A DNA stretch of 64,000 bases. Source: Heliocidaris erythrogramma. Lineage: Eukaryota > Echinodermata > Echinoidea > Camarodonta > Echinometridae. Within the stretch, counting starts at the first letter, position 1. The number at the start of each line of letters is the position of its first letter. This document shows, one piece after another, positions 46,572 through 57,460 of the stretch. The position numbers and the translations under genes are program-made. A model generated the notes under the pieces. The model was given only the letters and a program-made list of their open reading frames with translations. It did no database searches and was not told where the DNA came from. The stretch spans positions 25,978,199 to 26,042,198 of the forward strand of contig CM046864.1 in assembly GCA_025617745.1 (NCBI GenBank), given 5' to 3'.

Positions 46572-46602
46572 CTGATGACGGACAGTCAACCTGTCCGAAA
46601 CG
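46572..46602 (+). ncRNA. hammerhead-ribozyme-like motif at PLE end
   Basis: CTGATGA, then a stem CGGACAG/CTGTCCG closed by TCAAC, then AAACG: the core layout of the minimal hammerhead motifs known from Penelope-like terminal repeats. The core is not a perfect consensus: either the C after CTGATGA is unpaired or the G before AAA is shared with the stem. At the other end (inverse, about 40672-40700) the GAAACG side is kept but CTGATGA is not seen. Confidence 0.5.
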
Positions 46603-46811
46603 CCCAGTCTTCTCCACTCTCAGCCTTCTCATCTGGTTTTCAGTCCTTTTCAGGGCTTCACACTTTCAAGAAATATTACTGCTACATTCTCTGAATTTTC
46701 ATCTCGCATTTCCATTTCTACTCCTCTCAACTTTTCTCCACTTCCTTCCTCTTACTCAACAATCCTTTTCGGGACTAACCACATCGTGAACCCTAAGCCT
46801 TCTCAACGTTA

Positions 46812-47288
46812 ATATCAGGATTAAATTTAAACAAGGACAAGACATATATTCTGCCTTTGGATCCGCAGGTGTCTAAGCATATATTTCCATTCGAGAAGCT
46901 AGTAGATGTTGTTAAAATATTAGGCATTTATTTTTCAGTTCAAGCAGATATCAAGGAAACAGTGAATTTTAAGGAAATATTGAGCAAAGTTTAAAAAGCT
47001 GACGTGGTGGAAACAGCGTGATCTAACTTTAATAGGAAAAATTAAATTAATGAAAATATATCGATATTCTAAATGGATAATGCAACATCACTTATGCCAG
47101 TTCCAGAGTGTGTATATAAGAAAATTAAAGGAATATGCTTTGATTTCTTGTGGAGAGGTAAAGATAAAATTTTAAAAAGTACAGTGACTTTAGATTATCA
47201 GCAGGGTGGGCTAAAATGATGAATCTTAGGTTCTTTGTAAAAGCACAAAGAATAATGTGGATAAAAAGGCTTATAACAGGATCTCAAG
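46812..47288 (+). mobile_element. L1-like LINE fragment: region after the RT catalytic motif
   Basis: Plus-strand reading ISGLNLNKDKTYILPLD follows directly on the segment before the PLE. Later ICFDFLWRGKDKI and GGLKMMNLRFFVKAQR lead to MWIKRLITG, a typical post-RT block of L1-like elements. Interrupted at 47288 by a DNA transposon. Confidence 0.82.
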
Positions 47289-48840
47289 GGCTTTTGCTAA
47301 ACAGTCGGGTAACTTCGCGTCGCGTTGGTAGAAATTTTCGAACATTTTTCAGGAAGGTGTCAAGGGGACAAATTGAAAAAGAGTCCATCTCAGTATGATT
47401 TTTCCCGTTTTCAGGCTAAAAACGACAAACAAGGGAATAAAGAAAACAATAGAAGGATAATGCAAAGAAAAACATGAACTATAAAGAGAGAATAGAAGGG
47501 TAGGAAGGATGGAATAATGTTTAGCAAAAGCCGATCAAACGTGTTGCTCGAAAACTTATTTAAAAAAAATAATAATTCCAAAACGAACGCATCTACACTA
47601 TATACAAATTGTTCTCACATTTTGGGTTAAAGGGAGCGACAAGTCGCAATCTATGGGCGGTTTTACAGTTGGCTGCTCCTTTCTCTGGATCAAAGTTCAA
47701 AGCGACTTCAATTTATCGCGCGCAGCTAATAAAAGTTCGCATATTGACCCAAATTTGAGTAAATAAGATCGCGCGTTCTTTATTCCAGTATTTGAATCTC
47801 ATTGGTCGGTTACGTATGTAAGGATTCGAGTTAACGATCACGCGAGGAATTCGGCAATAACATTCCTTCGGTAGCGCTCGATTGGACCTGATTGTATCCG
47901 AATTTCCCCGAGTCAGGCCAACTGGTCAGGCCCATGGATTACGACTTGTCACTCCCTTTAATGTATGCCGACATCTTTGACTCGTGTCTTGAAGATGTTG
48001 ATCGATGGTAGTCAGTAGACGTAAGCAAAGATTAAATAAATAATTATTAATAATTTATTAAAATAATAATTAAGTAAACTAGATTAAATTAATTGACTAA
48101 TATAATGCTTACCTGTCATCATCTTCCCCTGACCCTGAGGCTGAGCTTGAACTTGAAGCCATCGTACGATGATACACCATCCCGGTGGCCTGTACTTTCA
48201 CGGATGATGTCTGATGATGATGATGATGACGATGATCGTGACACAGTGCAAAGCACTTTACGCATGAAAAGATATGCAGCGTAGACCAGAGCATGACTAG
48301 CCTACACGTACCGTACGTACAGACCCTAATTTGTCACTTTATCAGAAAATCATTGTGTCTTGACAGAAGCCTAATTCAGCTACCTTCTGGTAGGAAGGAG
48401 CAGCTATAGTACATGGCCTATAGTAGTCTTACAGTGCAGACACTCTTTTACGACTGACCAGGGTTTGTGCCTGCAAACTAGGCTAGGCTAGGCTAGGCCA
48501 TGCGCAGCTCAGGCCATTCCACGAATCCGGAAAACGTAAACACAGCTAAAATTATTAAAATTATTAAACATCTCTGTGTTTTCAATCAAAAGTTCAATAA
48601 AACAGTGATTAATTGAATAATTAATTAATTAATCCAACAATCGATTTATTCATGGCATAAGAAATCAAATAATTAATTCATGCTGCCATCAGGCCACCTT
48701 TTTTTCCCCCTCTCCTTGTCTTTTTCATTTCTTTTCTTTTTTTGCTGCTAAAAAAAAGATACCATGAATAAAATTCCTTAAAAATGTTCGAAAATTTCTA
48801 CCAACGCGACGCGACGTTACCCGACTGTTTAGCAAAATCC
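47289..48840. mobile_element. DNA transposon with 8-bp duplication and 60-bp termini
   Basis: ATCTCAAG at 47281-47288 and 48841-48848 is a perfect 8-bp target duplication. The ends GGCTTTTGCTAAACAGTCGG and GGATTTTGCTAAACAGTCGG (read inward) extend to about 60 bp. An 8-bp duplication suits hAT or P superfamilies. No transposase is recognised; the interior has the nested TTAA MITE and AT-rich DNA. Confidence 0.85.
47631..47957. mobile_element. TTAA-flanked MITE, copy 2
   Basis: TTAA at 47627-47630 and 47958-47961, ends AGGGAGCGACAAGTCGCAAT and inverse of GATTACGACTTGTCACTCCC. Nearly the same as 23363-23685 along its whole length. Confidence 0.9.
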
Positions 48841-48848
48841 ATCTCAAG

Positions 48849-48905
48849 CTATCAAATGGAAACTTTGTTTCAAATACTTAAAGGTATTGGGTAGCTTTGC
48901 AAAAT
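48849..48905 (+). mobile_element. L1-like LINE fragment: continuation past the transposon
   Basis: After the 8-bp duplication the plus strand reads AIKWKLCFKYLKVLG, which follows MWIKRLITGSQ of the preceding LINE piece in frame. The LINE is not recognisable beyond about 48905. Confidence 0.6.
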
Positions 48906-49906
48906 TTGACAAATTCAGTGAGAAAGTGGTCCAATGATATATAATCCTACTGTTAGAACTATAATTCGTGACATGTGAAAGTAAGATAGTAATTGGAGCT
49001 CATTTACTATTAAAAAAAAAGTAAATAAAATGTGGTTTTGAAATCAAAATTCTGGCTGAAATAACGGCAGATCTACGTTTCAAACAGTATTTGGTCTAGC
49101 GTCCTCGTGCGTTCGTTGTGAGACATTTGCAATATAAATACGCTATGCGTGTTTCGTACATAGAGATACATAGTATGTGTCTCTTTGGTTTCGTATTATT
49201 TCAAGCCCGTACGTTACCCAACATCCACTTACAGGCGCTAGGCGCCAATGATATACCAGTTTTTGGCTAGCTGAGCTGTCGGAATAGTATACTGGTACAG
49301 TGCAACGCAACGGTACGGTCGTCGGCGAGCCAGCCGGCGTATACGCATGTAGCTAGCTCAGTGCAGCTAGCATGCATACTGAAAACTAGTTCTCGACGTT
49401 TGTTTTATCATCTTGAGACTTGAGATTTTTTTTCTCCTTCAGACAAGCAGCGGCAGCTGTCTAGTCAGATTGACCAAACATAATGCTGGCGCAGGGCCAG
49501 GGGCACACTGTGATATCCACAACTGACTGGTAGGTATAACAGAATGGGGTGACCAACTGAGTACTGTACTGTACGCCGAGCTCCTTGGCTGATCAATCTG
49601 GTAGTGGTACTGGCCTACGCAGCTGTATGGGGAGCCCTAGGTCTGCGCACCTAAGGTTTTGACGGGAAAATGAACAAGAATTTCTTTAATATTCCTCTAA
49701 AGATTTATTTTATTTTATTCCTGATATTCTAAAGCGTAAGTTTGAAAAAAATCTCATCAAAATTAGAGCAAGAACAATGCCATTTTCACAAGAAACGTTG
49801 GCCTTGTCATTTCAACATTGAAAAAACAATCATCATGGTTCCCATGTCTGCGCACTTATTCATTTACACGCAGTTCGGGAGTTTTGAAGTGAAAGACAAC
49901 ATCTGG
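48906..49906. other. no gene recognised; GCTCCTTGG repeat inside
   Basis: Mixed composition. At 49577-49630 GAGCTCCTTGGCTGATCAAT begins an inverse copy of a short semi-palindromic repeat also found at 50014-50066 and 51381-51437. Confidence 0.5.
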
Positions 49907-50592
49907 TTTGCATGGCTCGCAGTAAGTGAGAAATGATTATAATTTATTTAGATCTTTTTTTTTTTTTTTTGATATGTGCCTCCGGCTCCACTCACAGTTG
50001 GATCCCATTAACGGTACAGCTCCGTAGGCCAGTACCAGATTGATAAGCAAAGGAGCTCATACAGGTAGGATCCATACCGTGTGTGGAGGCAGATATATAT
50101 AAAAAAAAAAAAAAGATCTAAATATCACCATTTCACACATACTGTGAGCCATGCAAACCACCCTCAGAGTTTGCTAAAGGGGTTACCTTCCACTCCAGGA
50201 TCAACTTAGATTGTAAAAATTGAATGACTAAAAAAAAGAAAAAATTGGCAGGTGTGATCACATCAGCAAGCAATGGTCATATTGACCATTAGGATCATAT
50301 ACATGTGTGTATACTGGGTATTGGGGATACAGATGTAATTTTGTTTGAAATGGAGGTTTTTGTGGGCAAACTGATACTTAAGTATCACTCTTTAGATTTT
50401 ACGTTATAAGTTCGTTAAGATACAAAATGTAGAAAGTTATAAAAACTTACATTTACATCCTTGTTTTTCGTACTTGTTACCCACACCTCCATACGGATGA
50501 CGACTGCTCTCAATATGTTGCGCACTAGTGAGGCCGCTCTACATGGTTACGCACCATAGATACGTACGCAGAATGTTACGCACACAAGCTAT

Positions 50593-50733
50593 TCTACGAA
50601 GACCTGGAAGGGCCAAACTGACGACGTAAAAAAATTAAAAATATTACGTACGTACGTAGTAATTATTACGTACGTACGTAATATTTTTTATTTTTTTACG
50701 TCGTCAGTTTGGCCCTTCCAGGTCTTCGTAGGA
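50593..50733. repeat. near-perfect hairpin of about 65-bp arms
   Basis: CGAAGACCTGGAAGGGCCAA at the left edge and its exact inverse at the right. The arms run through GACGACGTAAAAAAAT and an ATTACGTACGTACGTA tract on each side of an 8-bp centre GTAATTAT. Almost no mismatches, which implies recent origin or selection for pairing. Confidence 0.9.
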
Positions 50734-50808
50734 GATCGACGAACCGATCGCGCCGGTACCACTACGAGCGCTGAGGGCTCCCTTCATCATAATCGTGAAA
50801 AATACAAA

Positions 50809-50900
50809 ATGGATGCAGACGGGACAGTCTCGATAGGAGTTATCGACAAAAAGTACCCCAAGTTTCAGGAAACCCTCTTCAAAGGTCACAAAACAAACTG
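50809..50900 (+). CDS. candidate first coding exon, function unknown
   Basis: ATG at 50809-50811 opens MDADGTVSIGVIDKKYPKFQ followed by ETLFKGHKTN, then a consensus donor GTAAGT at 50901-50906 (codon split after TG). 30 codons plus 2 nt. It starts 76 bp after the 141-bp hairpin, in the loop of a larger inverted repeat. No domain is recognised and no downstream exon was found, so it may be a captured or relic exon. Confidence 0.3.
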
Positions 50901-51479
50901 GTAAGTTTTAATCATCTATTATTCAACATAAGTATTTAGATTTAAGTAAACTGCAATATATGAGTTTCACTTAAATATAGCCAAAAATGCACAGTGATGC
51001 AGTTTAGGTATGGGATGTGTGTTGGCTGCATTCCTACACAGTCGGCAATGGCGTGTACCTATGAGTGGGTGTGATCAGGGTTTTTTTTACTTGCACATGT
51101 AAATTCCATGCAAGGTGAGGTTTGTGTAGTCCATATATATACAAGTTACACATGCCAGGTATAAACAAACCTCATCACACCTGCCGATTTCTGTTTTCTT
51201 TTTTAGTCATTCAATTTTTACAATCTTAGTTGATCCTGGTAGGCAACCCCTTTAGGCAACCCCTTTAGCAAACTCCGAGGGTGGTTTGCATGGCTCACAT
51301 TATGTGAGAAATGGTGATGCATGCATTTAGATAATAGTTTTTTTGTTGATATCTGCCTCCACACACAGTATATTGATCCCATGTACAGCTCCGTAGGCCA
51401 GTACCAGATTGATAAGCCAAGGAGCTCGTACAGCTAGTGACCTACCGTATCTGGAACTTAAACAAAATATGAATAAGCG

Positions 51480-51806
51480 TACAATTATTTTCGCAGAGAT
51501 CACGAGTATACCCTAAAAGTGGTGGGTATGTGCCCGCAAGTTATTCTACCCAGACTCTATAAGACTTTGGAACCTGCTTCCTGGAGATCTTGTGAACCGT
51601 ACCTCTGCCATCCCATTTAGGCAGGAGGTACAGGAAATCCAGCTCCGCTAAAAGGGGATTCTGTGGTTTTTTAGCTGCACATAGTTACCTTGTAGTCTTT
51701 TTATTTGGCACTGTACATACGCTGCACCTGCCGGCCAAACCATACAAGTACTAGAATACACCAGCTGGTGGACTGTACTTATCAAGAAGAAGAAGAAGAA
51801 GACAAA
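51480..51806 (+). mobile_element. LINE 3' end (CR1/Jockey-like)
   Basis: FYPDSIRLWNLLPGDLVNRT then FRQEVQEIQLR and a stop (about 51540-51651) is the usual C-terminus of such RT ORFs. A short 3' UTR ends in (AAG)n at 51787-51803. 5'-truncated; only the tail is present. Confidence 0.75.
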
Positions 51807-54235
51807 AAAAGGGGGCTTTGGAACGAGCGTATCATGAAAAAGGATGGTCTTCAGAACTACTACATTTTTTTAAACAGGGCTCTTTGGAACTGGACTACAA
51901 TATAAATATGCTACGGAACTGGGCATCGTTTCACCAAACCGTCACAGGCACAAGTTCGCCGACATCCTATAACGCATGTTAATTTTATACAAGCGTTTCA
52001 ATAAGATGTCGGCGAACCCGCACCTATGACCGTTTGATGAGGCACTACCCTGGTACCCACACACAAGCTCCCATGCATTCGCTAAATACGCTGTGTGTAA
52101 TGGCACGTCTATTCTATGTTGTCTTTGAAGCGAAGCGAAACGGGCCGGGGCCGTGGCGTGCCAGAACGACCCGAACGACGGAATGAAAAAAAAAACGGTG
52201 CTTTGGAACGGTTTTTTTTTCTTTTTCTCAAGAAAAAAAATGGAATGCTTTGGAACGGAAATTTTAGTGTAAAAATTGGGGTCTTCTGGGCGGCACATAC
52301 CCACCGCACACTACATGTATATACTGAGTGCTCCCCCCGCCCCCCCCCCCCCCCGGGTCGTTAAATCCCCATCGTTCGATCTGTTTCTTTCTTGCAGATT
52401 TGAAAAAAAATAAACACTTAGATTCACTCTGCTCTAAATTTATGGTTTCCTGGAATTTTGAATCGTCTTCTTGCTGCTTTCCCAATCTGGTGGAATATTA
52501 CATACCAATCATGCCATAGAGTAATTGCATTGTTTTCTTAGCAGTTCAAAATCTTGATTTATGTAGGATTTATTTGTGACAGTTATCAATGAGAATGAGT
52601 TATCCTTATCACTACATACATGTATACCAATGTTGGGTGTCCGGACAGGTAGGTTAGTTTCCAACTACTGGTAGATCTGATCTGTAATTTAAAAAAAATT
52701 GCATTCAATATTCGGGAAATCGCTTAAAATGTATGTTGGGCATAAGCATGAATAAATATTTTATCTTGGTTAGTGCTATTCCATGCATATTATTTTTTGG
52801 AGAAATCCAACGGCAAACTTCAGTTATATGGACCCCCACCCCTTCGTACTACTGAATTTTATTTTTAAAATGTTTTTTTAATACTTTCCTGGATAAGTGG
52901 ATATGCAGTAGGGCAGCGAGTTGTGGGCTGTTCACAGGTATATGATTGCAGTAGATATCTACAAACTCTTATTTTCAGTTTTTCATTCAGATCCTCGCTT
53001 AAGAAAACTGTTCGATAGTCTGTTATGGATACATTTGACTAGTCATTCTATTTTGCTTACAGATGCATGGCATCTCTTATTTGATGATGGAGCAGACACC
53101 GTGATGCCAGAAACATGCAAATAGATCTACACTCACCTACAGGTAAATATCCTCTTTCGTCACCCTCAGTGTTTACTTGAGAGATGTGCAATTATAGAAC
53201 AAGAATGAAACAAAGAAATTTTGTATTTGGAGTAGTAGGGTCTACATGTAAAAAATAAAGAAATGGAGTATAATAAAAATAAAATTAAGCTGGTTTATTG
53301 CCACTCGGGTCTATTCCATTAGAGTTTTTGTCATGCAAGAGCTTGACTAACAGGAGCGTCGCTAGAACATTTTGAATCGGGGGGGGGGGGGGGGGGAGGG
53401 TTGTGACACCCAAATTTGGCAACAAATTTTTAGGATGCGATACCCATTTTTGCCGACAAAAATGCTGCACCGTAATCCCTCTCCCCCGACAAAAAATAAA
53501 AGAAAATCGCAGACTTAGAGATCTTGATCAGACAGGCCCATTTTCGTAAGGAGGGGACTGACGCCTTTTGCCCAAATATCAGCTTTTCAATTTCTAAATA
53601 TTTTGCGAGGGAGCGAACCGAGTCAAGCAACATTTTTTTGAACTTTTTTTGAGGTGAAAATTACTGAAGTTATTTACATAAGTTATATAATTATCCTGGA
53701 ACCTTTCTTCTTCAATATGTGGATATATACTAGCACCTCACTGCCCGAATATGACTATCTGAACTTTGACAATCCCGGGGGGGGGGGGGGGGCGGCAGCT
53801 GTAGCCTATTGCAGAAGGGAAGGGAAGGGACGCCATTTGCCCAAAGATTACCATCTCAATGTTTTTGCGAGCGACTGGAGCGAGCGAGCAAAAAAAAATT
53901 GACCAGTTTTTCCTTCTTTTTCTTCCCTTCCTTTTTTCCTTTCCTTCTTTTCAGTGTTTATTTTCCTTTCCCTTCCTTTTTCTTTTTTTACCCTATATTT
54001 CCTCTTCCCCCACTCTTCCCCCCCCCCCCCCTCTTTTTTGTTGCCAACAGAGGTGGCGCATTTGCCGCTAGCGACGCCCCGGTTGACAAATTTATGATAT
54101 TTATATCTGCATTCCTATAGATTTTGTAAATTTGTCTTGATGAATGATGAAAGAAATATTTGTGGATCAAGGATGGATTTACTTTACATTTTATATTCTT
54201 ATGATGAATTATTTATGGGATTCTGTAGCACAGAT
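51807..54235. repeat. poly-G repeats and unassigned DNA
   Basis: A small inverted pair GTTCGCCGACATC / GATGTCGGCGAAC at 51954-52017. C-run at 52337-52354. A poly-G repeat at 53350-53480 starts GGAGCGTCGCTAGAACATTT and has TTTTTGCCGACAAAAATGCT. Another at 53735-54080 begins GCACCTCACTGCCCGAATAT and ends CGCTAGCGACGCCCC. No gene recognised. Confidence 0.6.
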
Positions 54236-55566
54236 ATAGAAATTTTGGTCAGTATAAGTAATTTTTGTAGGCAGTTGTTAGTTCCTGTCTGATTTGTTTG
54301 CACATCAGTTTTACACAAGCTGTTGCTGTGTAAATTACTAGAATATTTGTCAAAGGTACCTCTACCATCATGTAGACCAGTGCATGTAGTGTTCGCAACA
54401 CTGGCATATTTCACTTTAGGACAGTTTCCATTTCAGTTCATGACCAAAAAAGTGTAATGAAAAGCTTGACACCTTGTTAAGAAGCACATTGGCCACAAGT
54501 CACAAAGGAGGGTAAACCCCGGGGGGGGGGGGGGGGGGCACTCACATATATATGTCACACATGTATGTGCCGCTGTGACGTCCCCCATTTTCAACCTTCT
54601 CGGGTCGCTCCCATGGTATGCGATTTTCAGATTTTCACTAACCGCACCTGGATTGGCTTCCGACTCGCTCCCTACTATGAGAAAACAATGCGCACAGCCC
54701 ATTGTCCGGGAACGGTCGCTCCCTAGCCTCCCAGGCCAGCGCAGCGGGGGAGCTGGGCGGCCTAGTGCCCCCTAACTGAACGCGGTATTACTAGTGCTAG
54801 CGGCGACTCAGCGAGATCAATCTGCATGCGACATCGAGTCAGTGCAGTGGCGCGGCATATACAGCGTTAGAAACAGCGCTGCGACCGCTGACTCAGCTCA
54901 TGCACCGTATGTGTACCAGAGTAGTGAGATCGCGAGCAGCTAAAATTAGCTCTGCTCATGAGCCCTTTCGCTCCTTAGACCCTCAAAAATGAGCTTCCTC
55001 AATTAACCATTTAGCTCCTTAGCCCCCTGTTTTGAGATTGGCAAAAACAGGTTGAGTGCCCCCCCCCCCCCGGGGGGGATAAATCCATGGTCTAAACTAT
55101 GGTTTAGACCATGGCGTAGCCTGTATTGCCATTTACGATTGGACATGAGGCCATGCACATTGCTTGGACTACCCTTACAGAAGTATTTTTGTCAGTATAA
55201 GTAATTTTTGTAGGCAGTTGTTAGTTCCTGTCTGATTTTTTTGCACATTAGTTTTACACAAGGTGTTGCTGTGTAAATTACTAGAATATTTGTCAAAGGT
55301 ACCTCTACCATCATGTAGACCAGTGCATGTAGTGTTCGCAACATTGGCATATTTCACTTTAGGACAGTTTCCATTTCAGTTCATGACCAAAAAAGTGTAA
55401 TGAAAAGCTTGACACCTTGTTGTTAAGAAGCACATTGGCCACAATTCACAAAGGAGGGTAAACCCCTGGTCTAAACTATGGTTTAAAATAAGCGTAGCCT
55501 GTATTGCCATTTATGATTGGACATGAGGCCATGCACATTGCTTGTACAACCCTTACAGAAGTATTC
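54236..55566. repeat. tandem duplication of about 385 bp, first unit interrupted
   Basis: Units are X-Y: X at 54236-54510 and 55181-55466; Y at about 55088-55180 and 55467-55566. Similarity is high (for example TCAAAGGTACCTCTACCATC and GGACATGAGGCCATGCACAT in both). The first unit is split by a 0.57-kb insertion. Short ORFs in X (60-71 codons) are present in both copies but show no family motif. Confidence 0.85.
54518..55079. mobile_element. poly-G-ended insertion with probable 8-bp duplication
   Basis: Starts with a G-run (54520-54538) and ends with C-run plus G-run (55060-55078). The flanks TAAACCCC and TAAATCCA look like a decayed 8-bp duplication. The uninterrupted sister sequence GGTAAACCCCTGGTC at about 55458-55472 is the empty site. 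No coding. Confidence 0.75.
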
Positions 55567-56460
55567 ATGAATTCAGGCCATGGCCTTTTCACAAAAGAAA
55601 AAAGAGAAGGATTTCAATGAAATTGTAAGTCATCTTTTCTTTTATTACAGCACTACCAAACTGTTGTGTGGGCTGACTGGATTCCACTATGCCATGAAAA
55701 TTGATCGCCTTGAATGGGGACATCTCAATAGGCTGGCAGACCATGAGACCGACAGCCCATAAGAATGACAATTTCAGTTTCGTGAAGCCCCAGTGAAGTT
55801 GACAGAAGACCTGGTAGACTGACATGTAAAATTGGATAAAACAGTGAGAGGATTGCTCTTATGTCTGCTTCCAACATGAAGCGAATAGTGTTTTTCTTTA
55901 TGCATTTAGCATGATTCAGGGGCACACACTCACATGCCCATCGTGGATATTTTTTTTCAGTGGTATCAGAGTAATAAACCTGAGAACAGCCCTCTCTTTA
56001 TTTTTGGACATGTTGGCTAATAATTGCTTCAGCTGCATTGTGACTACTGCAGGGTAGATGATTGAAGGAAAGGTTCATCAAGGCAAGGACATGCCCCAAG
56101 TCATATATGCTATACATGTGAAATGGTCCATGTTTAAAGTGATAAATGTTTGTAACATGTAACATGTAACATGTAACATGTTCTTCCACCATTGTCTAAG
56201 TTTGAAAGTTTGACAGCTATAATACAGTAACGATGATGTGATGTTTTTTAGGAAGAAGTGCAATAAAATCAAGTTCTAAAGCCGCGGGAGCTAGCGCTAG
56301 CCACTGCGCTTGTGAGCGCTAGTTAGCGCGAGCAGCAGTGCATGCACAACATGCATAGTAACACTGCACTGTTAACATGCAGTGGGAATGACTAGGTACA
56401 CGCACTGCTTGCATAACTCTGGGGGCTGTACTCGAGTGGACGTGAGATGGCGCTACACAA
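55567..56460. other. no gene recognised
   Basis: AT-rich, with a short ACATGTAAC triplet repeat at about 56154-56180. ORFs overlap on both strands without motifs. Confidence 0.5.
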
Positions 56461-56953
56461 CGTGGTACCCCGGGGTGCGTTATGTTTTTTCTGCGGCACA
56501 GATTGGGCCTTTTTTTTTTAAAGGGGTCTTGATTTACAGACTAATGCGTCAAATTGCTCATAATACGGTTTATTCCGTCAAGATTAGTCGGCATGAATAT
56601 TCATGAAAACGAACTGTAGGGATATGATAAAACGAGCAAGGCCATTGAGGTGAGCAGCTGTTCGGTGTGGCGCCATCGGATAATCTTGTGCTCTATCGAT
56701 GAAAGGACCGCGAGTTCGAATCTCGGCAGAGGAATATATTGCGAAATTTTCTTCTGCTGATTTAAAAATAAGGTGAAACTGAGTAAGAAAATACAAGTCC
56801 GATACTTGTAGTCTCTTTCAAAGTTGAAACATGACTAGTCTCAAGTGCAGACATTATTCAGAAGGGAAAGAACGTACTTCCCATAGGCTCAACACGCACC
56901 ATGCCCCAATCTGTGCCGCAGAAAAAAATAACTACCCCCGGGGTAACGCGTGG
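56461..56953. mobile_element. foldback element with tRNA-like core
   Basis: Left arm CGTGGTACCCCGGGGTGCGT ... TTCTGCGGCACAGATTGGG; right arm is the inverse (CCCAATCTGTGCCGCAGAA ... ACCCCCGGGGTAACGCG). A tRNA-like sequence is in the loop. Unrelated in sequence to the composite elements at 15.0 and 62.7 kb. Confidence 0.7.
56665..56735 (+). ncRNA. tRNA-like module in foldback loop
   Basis: TGGCGCCATCGGATAATC (A-box-like) and GCGAGTTCGAATCTCGGC (T-arm with GTTCGAATC B box and a 5-bp stem). The anticodon arm is not well formed. More likely a SINE head than a working tRNA gene. Confidence 0.5.
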
Positions 56954-57460
56954 TGCATCATGTATTCTTTGAATGTAATAACATAAAGGAAGTGTGGGGG
57001 AAAATGTGCTGACGAGCTTAATATACCAATTCTGAAGAAGTTATCCTGGAAAGAAATTCATATTGGAATAATTGACAACATAATAAAATCAGAGAAATGA
57101 CTAAACCATATCTTGACTTTGATTAAATTTACGATTTTCCATAGTAGAGAGATAGCAGATCCCCCAAATGCAAAAGAAATTATAGATAGATTAATTGAAA
57201 ATAGAAATGAGGAGAAAAAAACAACACCTTGCAATGGGACAGGGATACTTTTCAATCCACGTCAAGAAATAGGAAGCCTTGGAAGGTTGTCAGTGATTTT
57301 CCCCCTCTTATGTTCTCTGACTGTATAGAGTGCCGAGGTGTTGGTGTCGTATTCGCTCGTTGGCCTGTGCATGAGGTTCACCGTGAAACCATACAAGCAA
57401 CGGGCTGGAGGTGGGCAAATTCGGTGTTTGGCCCTGTTGTGAACACCGCACCATTGTGGT

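Larger units (their letters stand above)
40436..46811 (-). mobile_element. Penelope-like element (PLE), broken and nested
   Basis: An 11-bp direct repeat ATATCAGGATT at 40425-40435 and 46812-46822 frames the insertion, and the interrupted LINE reads on across it. The ends are inverted copies of each other for about 250 bp (GTTGAGAAGGCTTACGGTTC and inverse). On the minus strand IIANIFMENF and LWLRYVDDTFVIW (41770-41880) mark the RT and GVYRIPWKCGKVYMGATGRT (about 41205-41265) the GIY-YIG endonuclease. Part of the 40.7-41.0 kb region is present again, inverted, at 43.6-44.2 kb. The element is old, broken in several places and has been hit by a DNA transposon and a SINE. Confidence 0.8.
50113..51340. 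repeat. inverted repeat pair around 0.9-kb loop
   Basis: The left arm (50113-50256: CATGCAAACCACCCTC, TTTGCTAAAGGGGTT, GGCAGGTGTGA) is the inverse of 51176-51340 with moderate divergence. The loop holds the 141-bp hairpin and a candidate exon. Confidence 0.8.

Noticed and set aside
52921-53124. 67-codon plus ORF at 52.9 kb
   Set aside because: No domain, no splice support and no second copy in the window.
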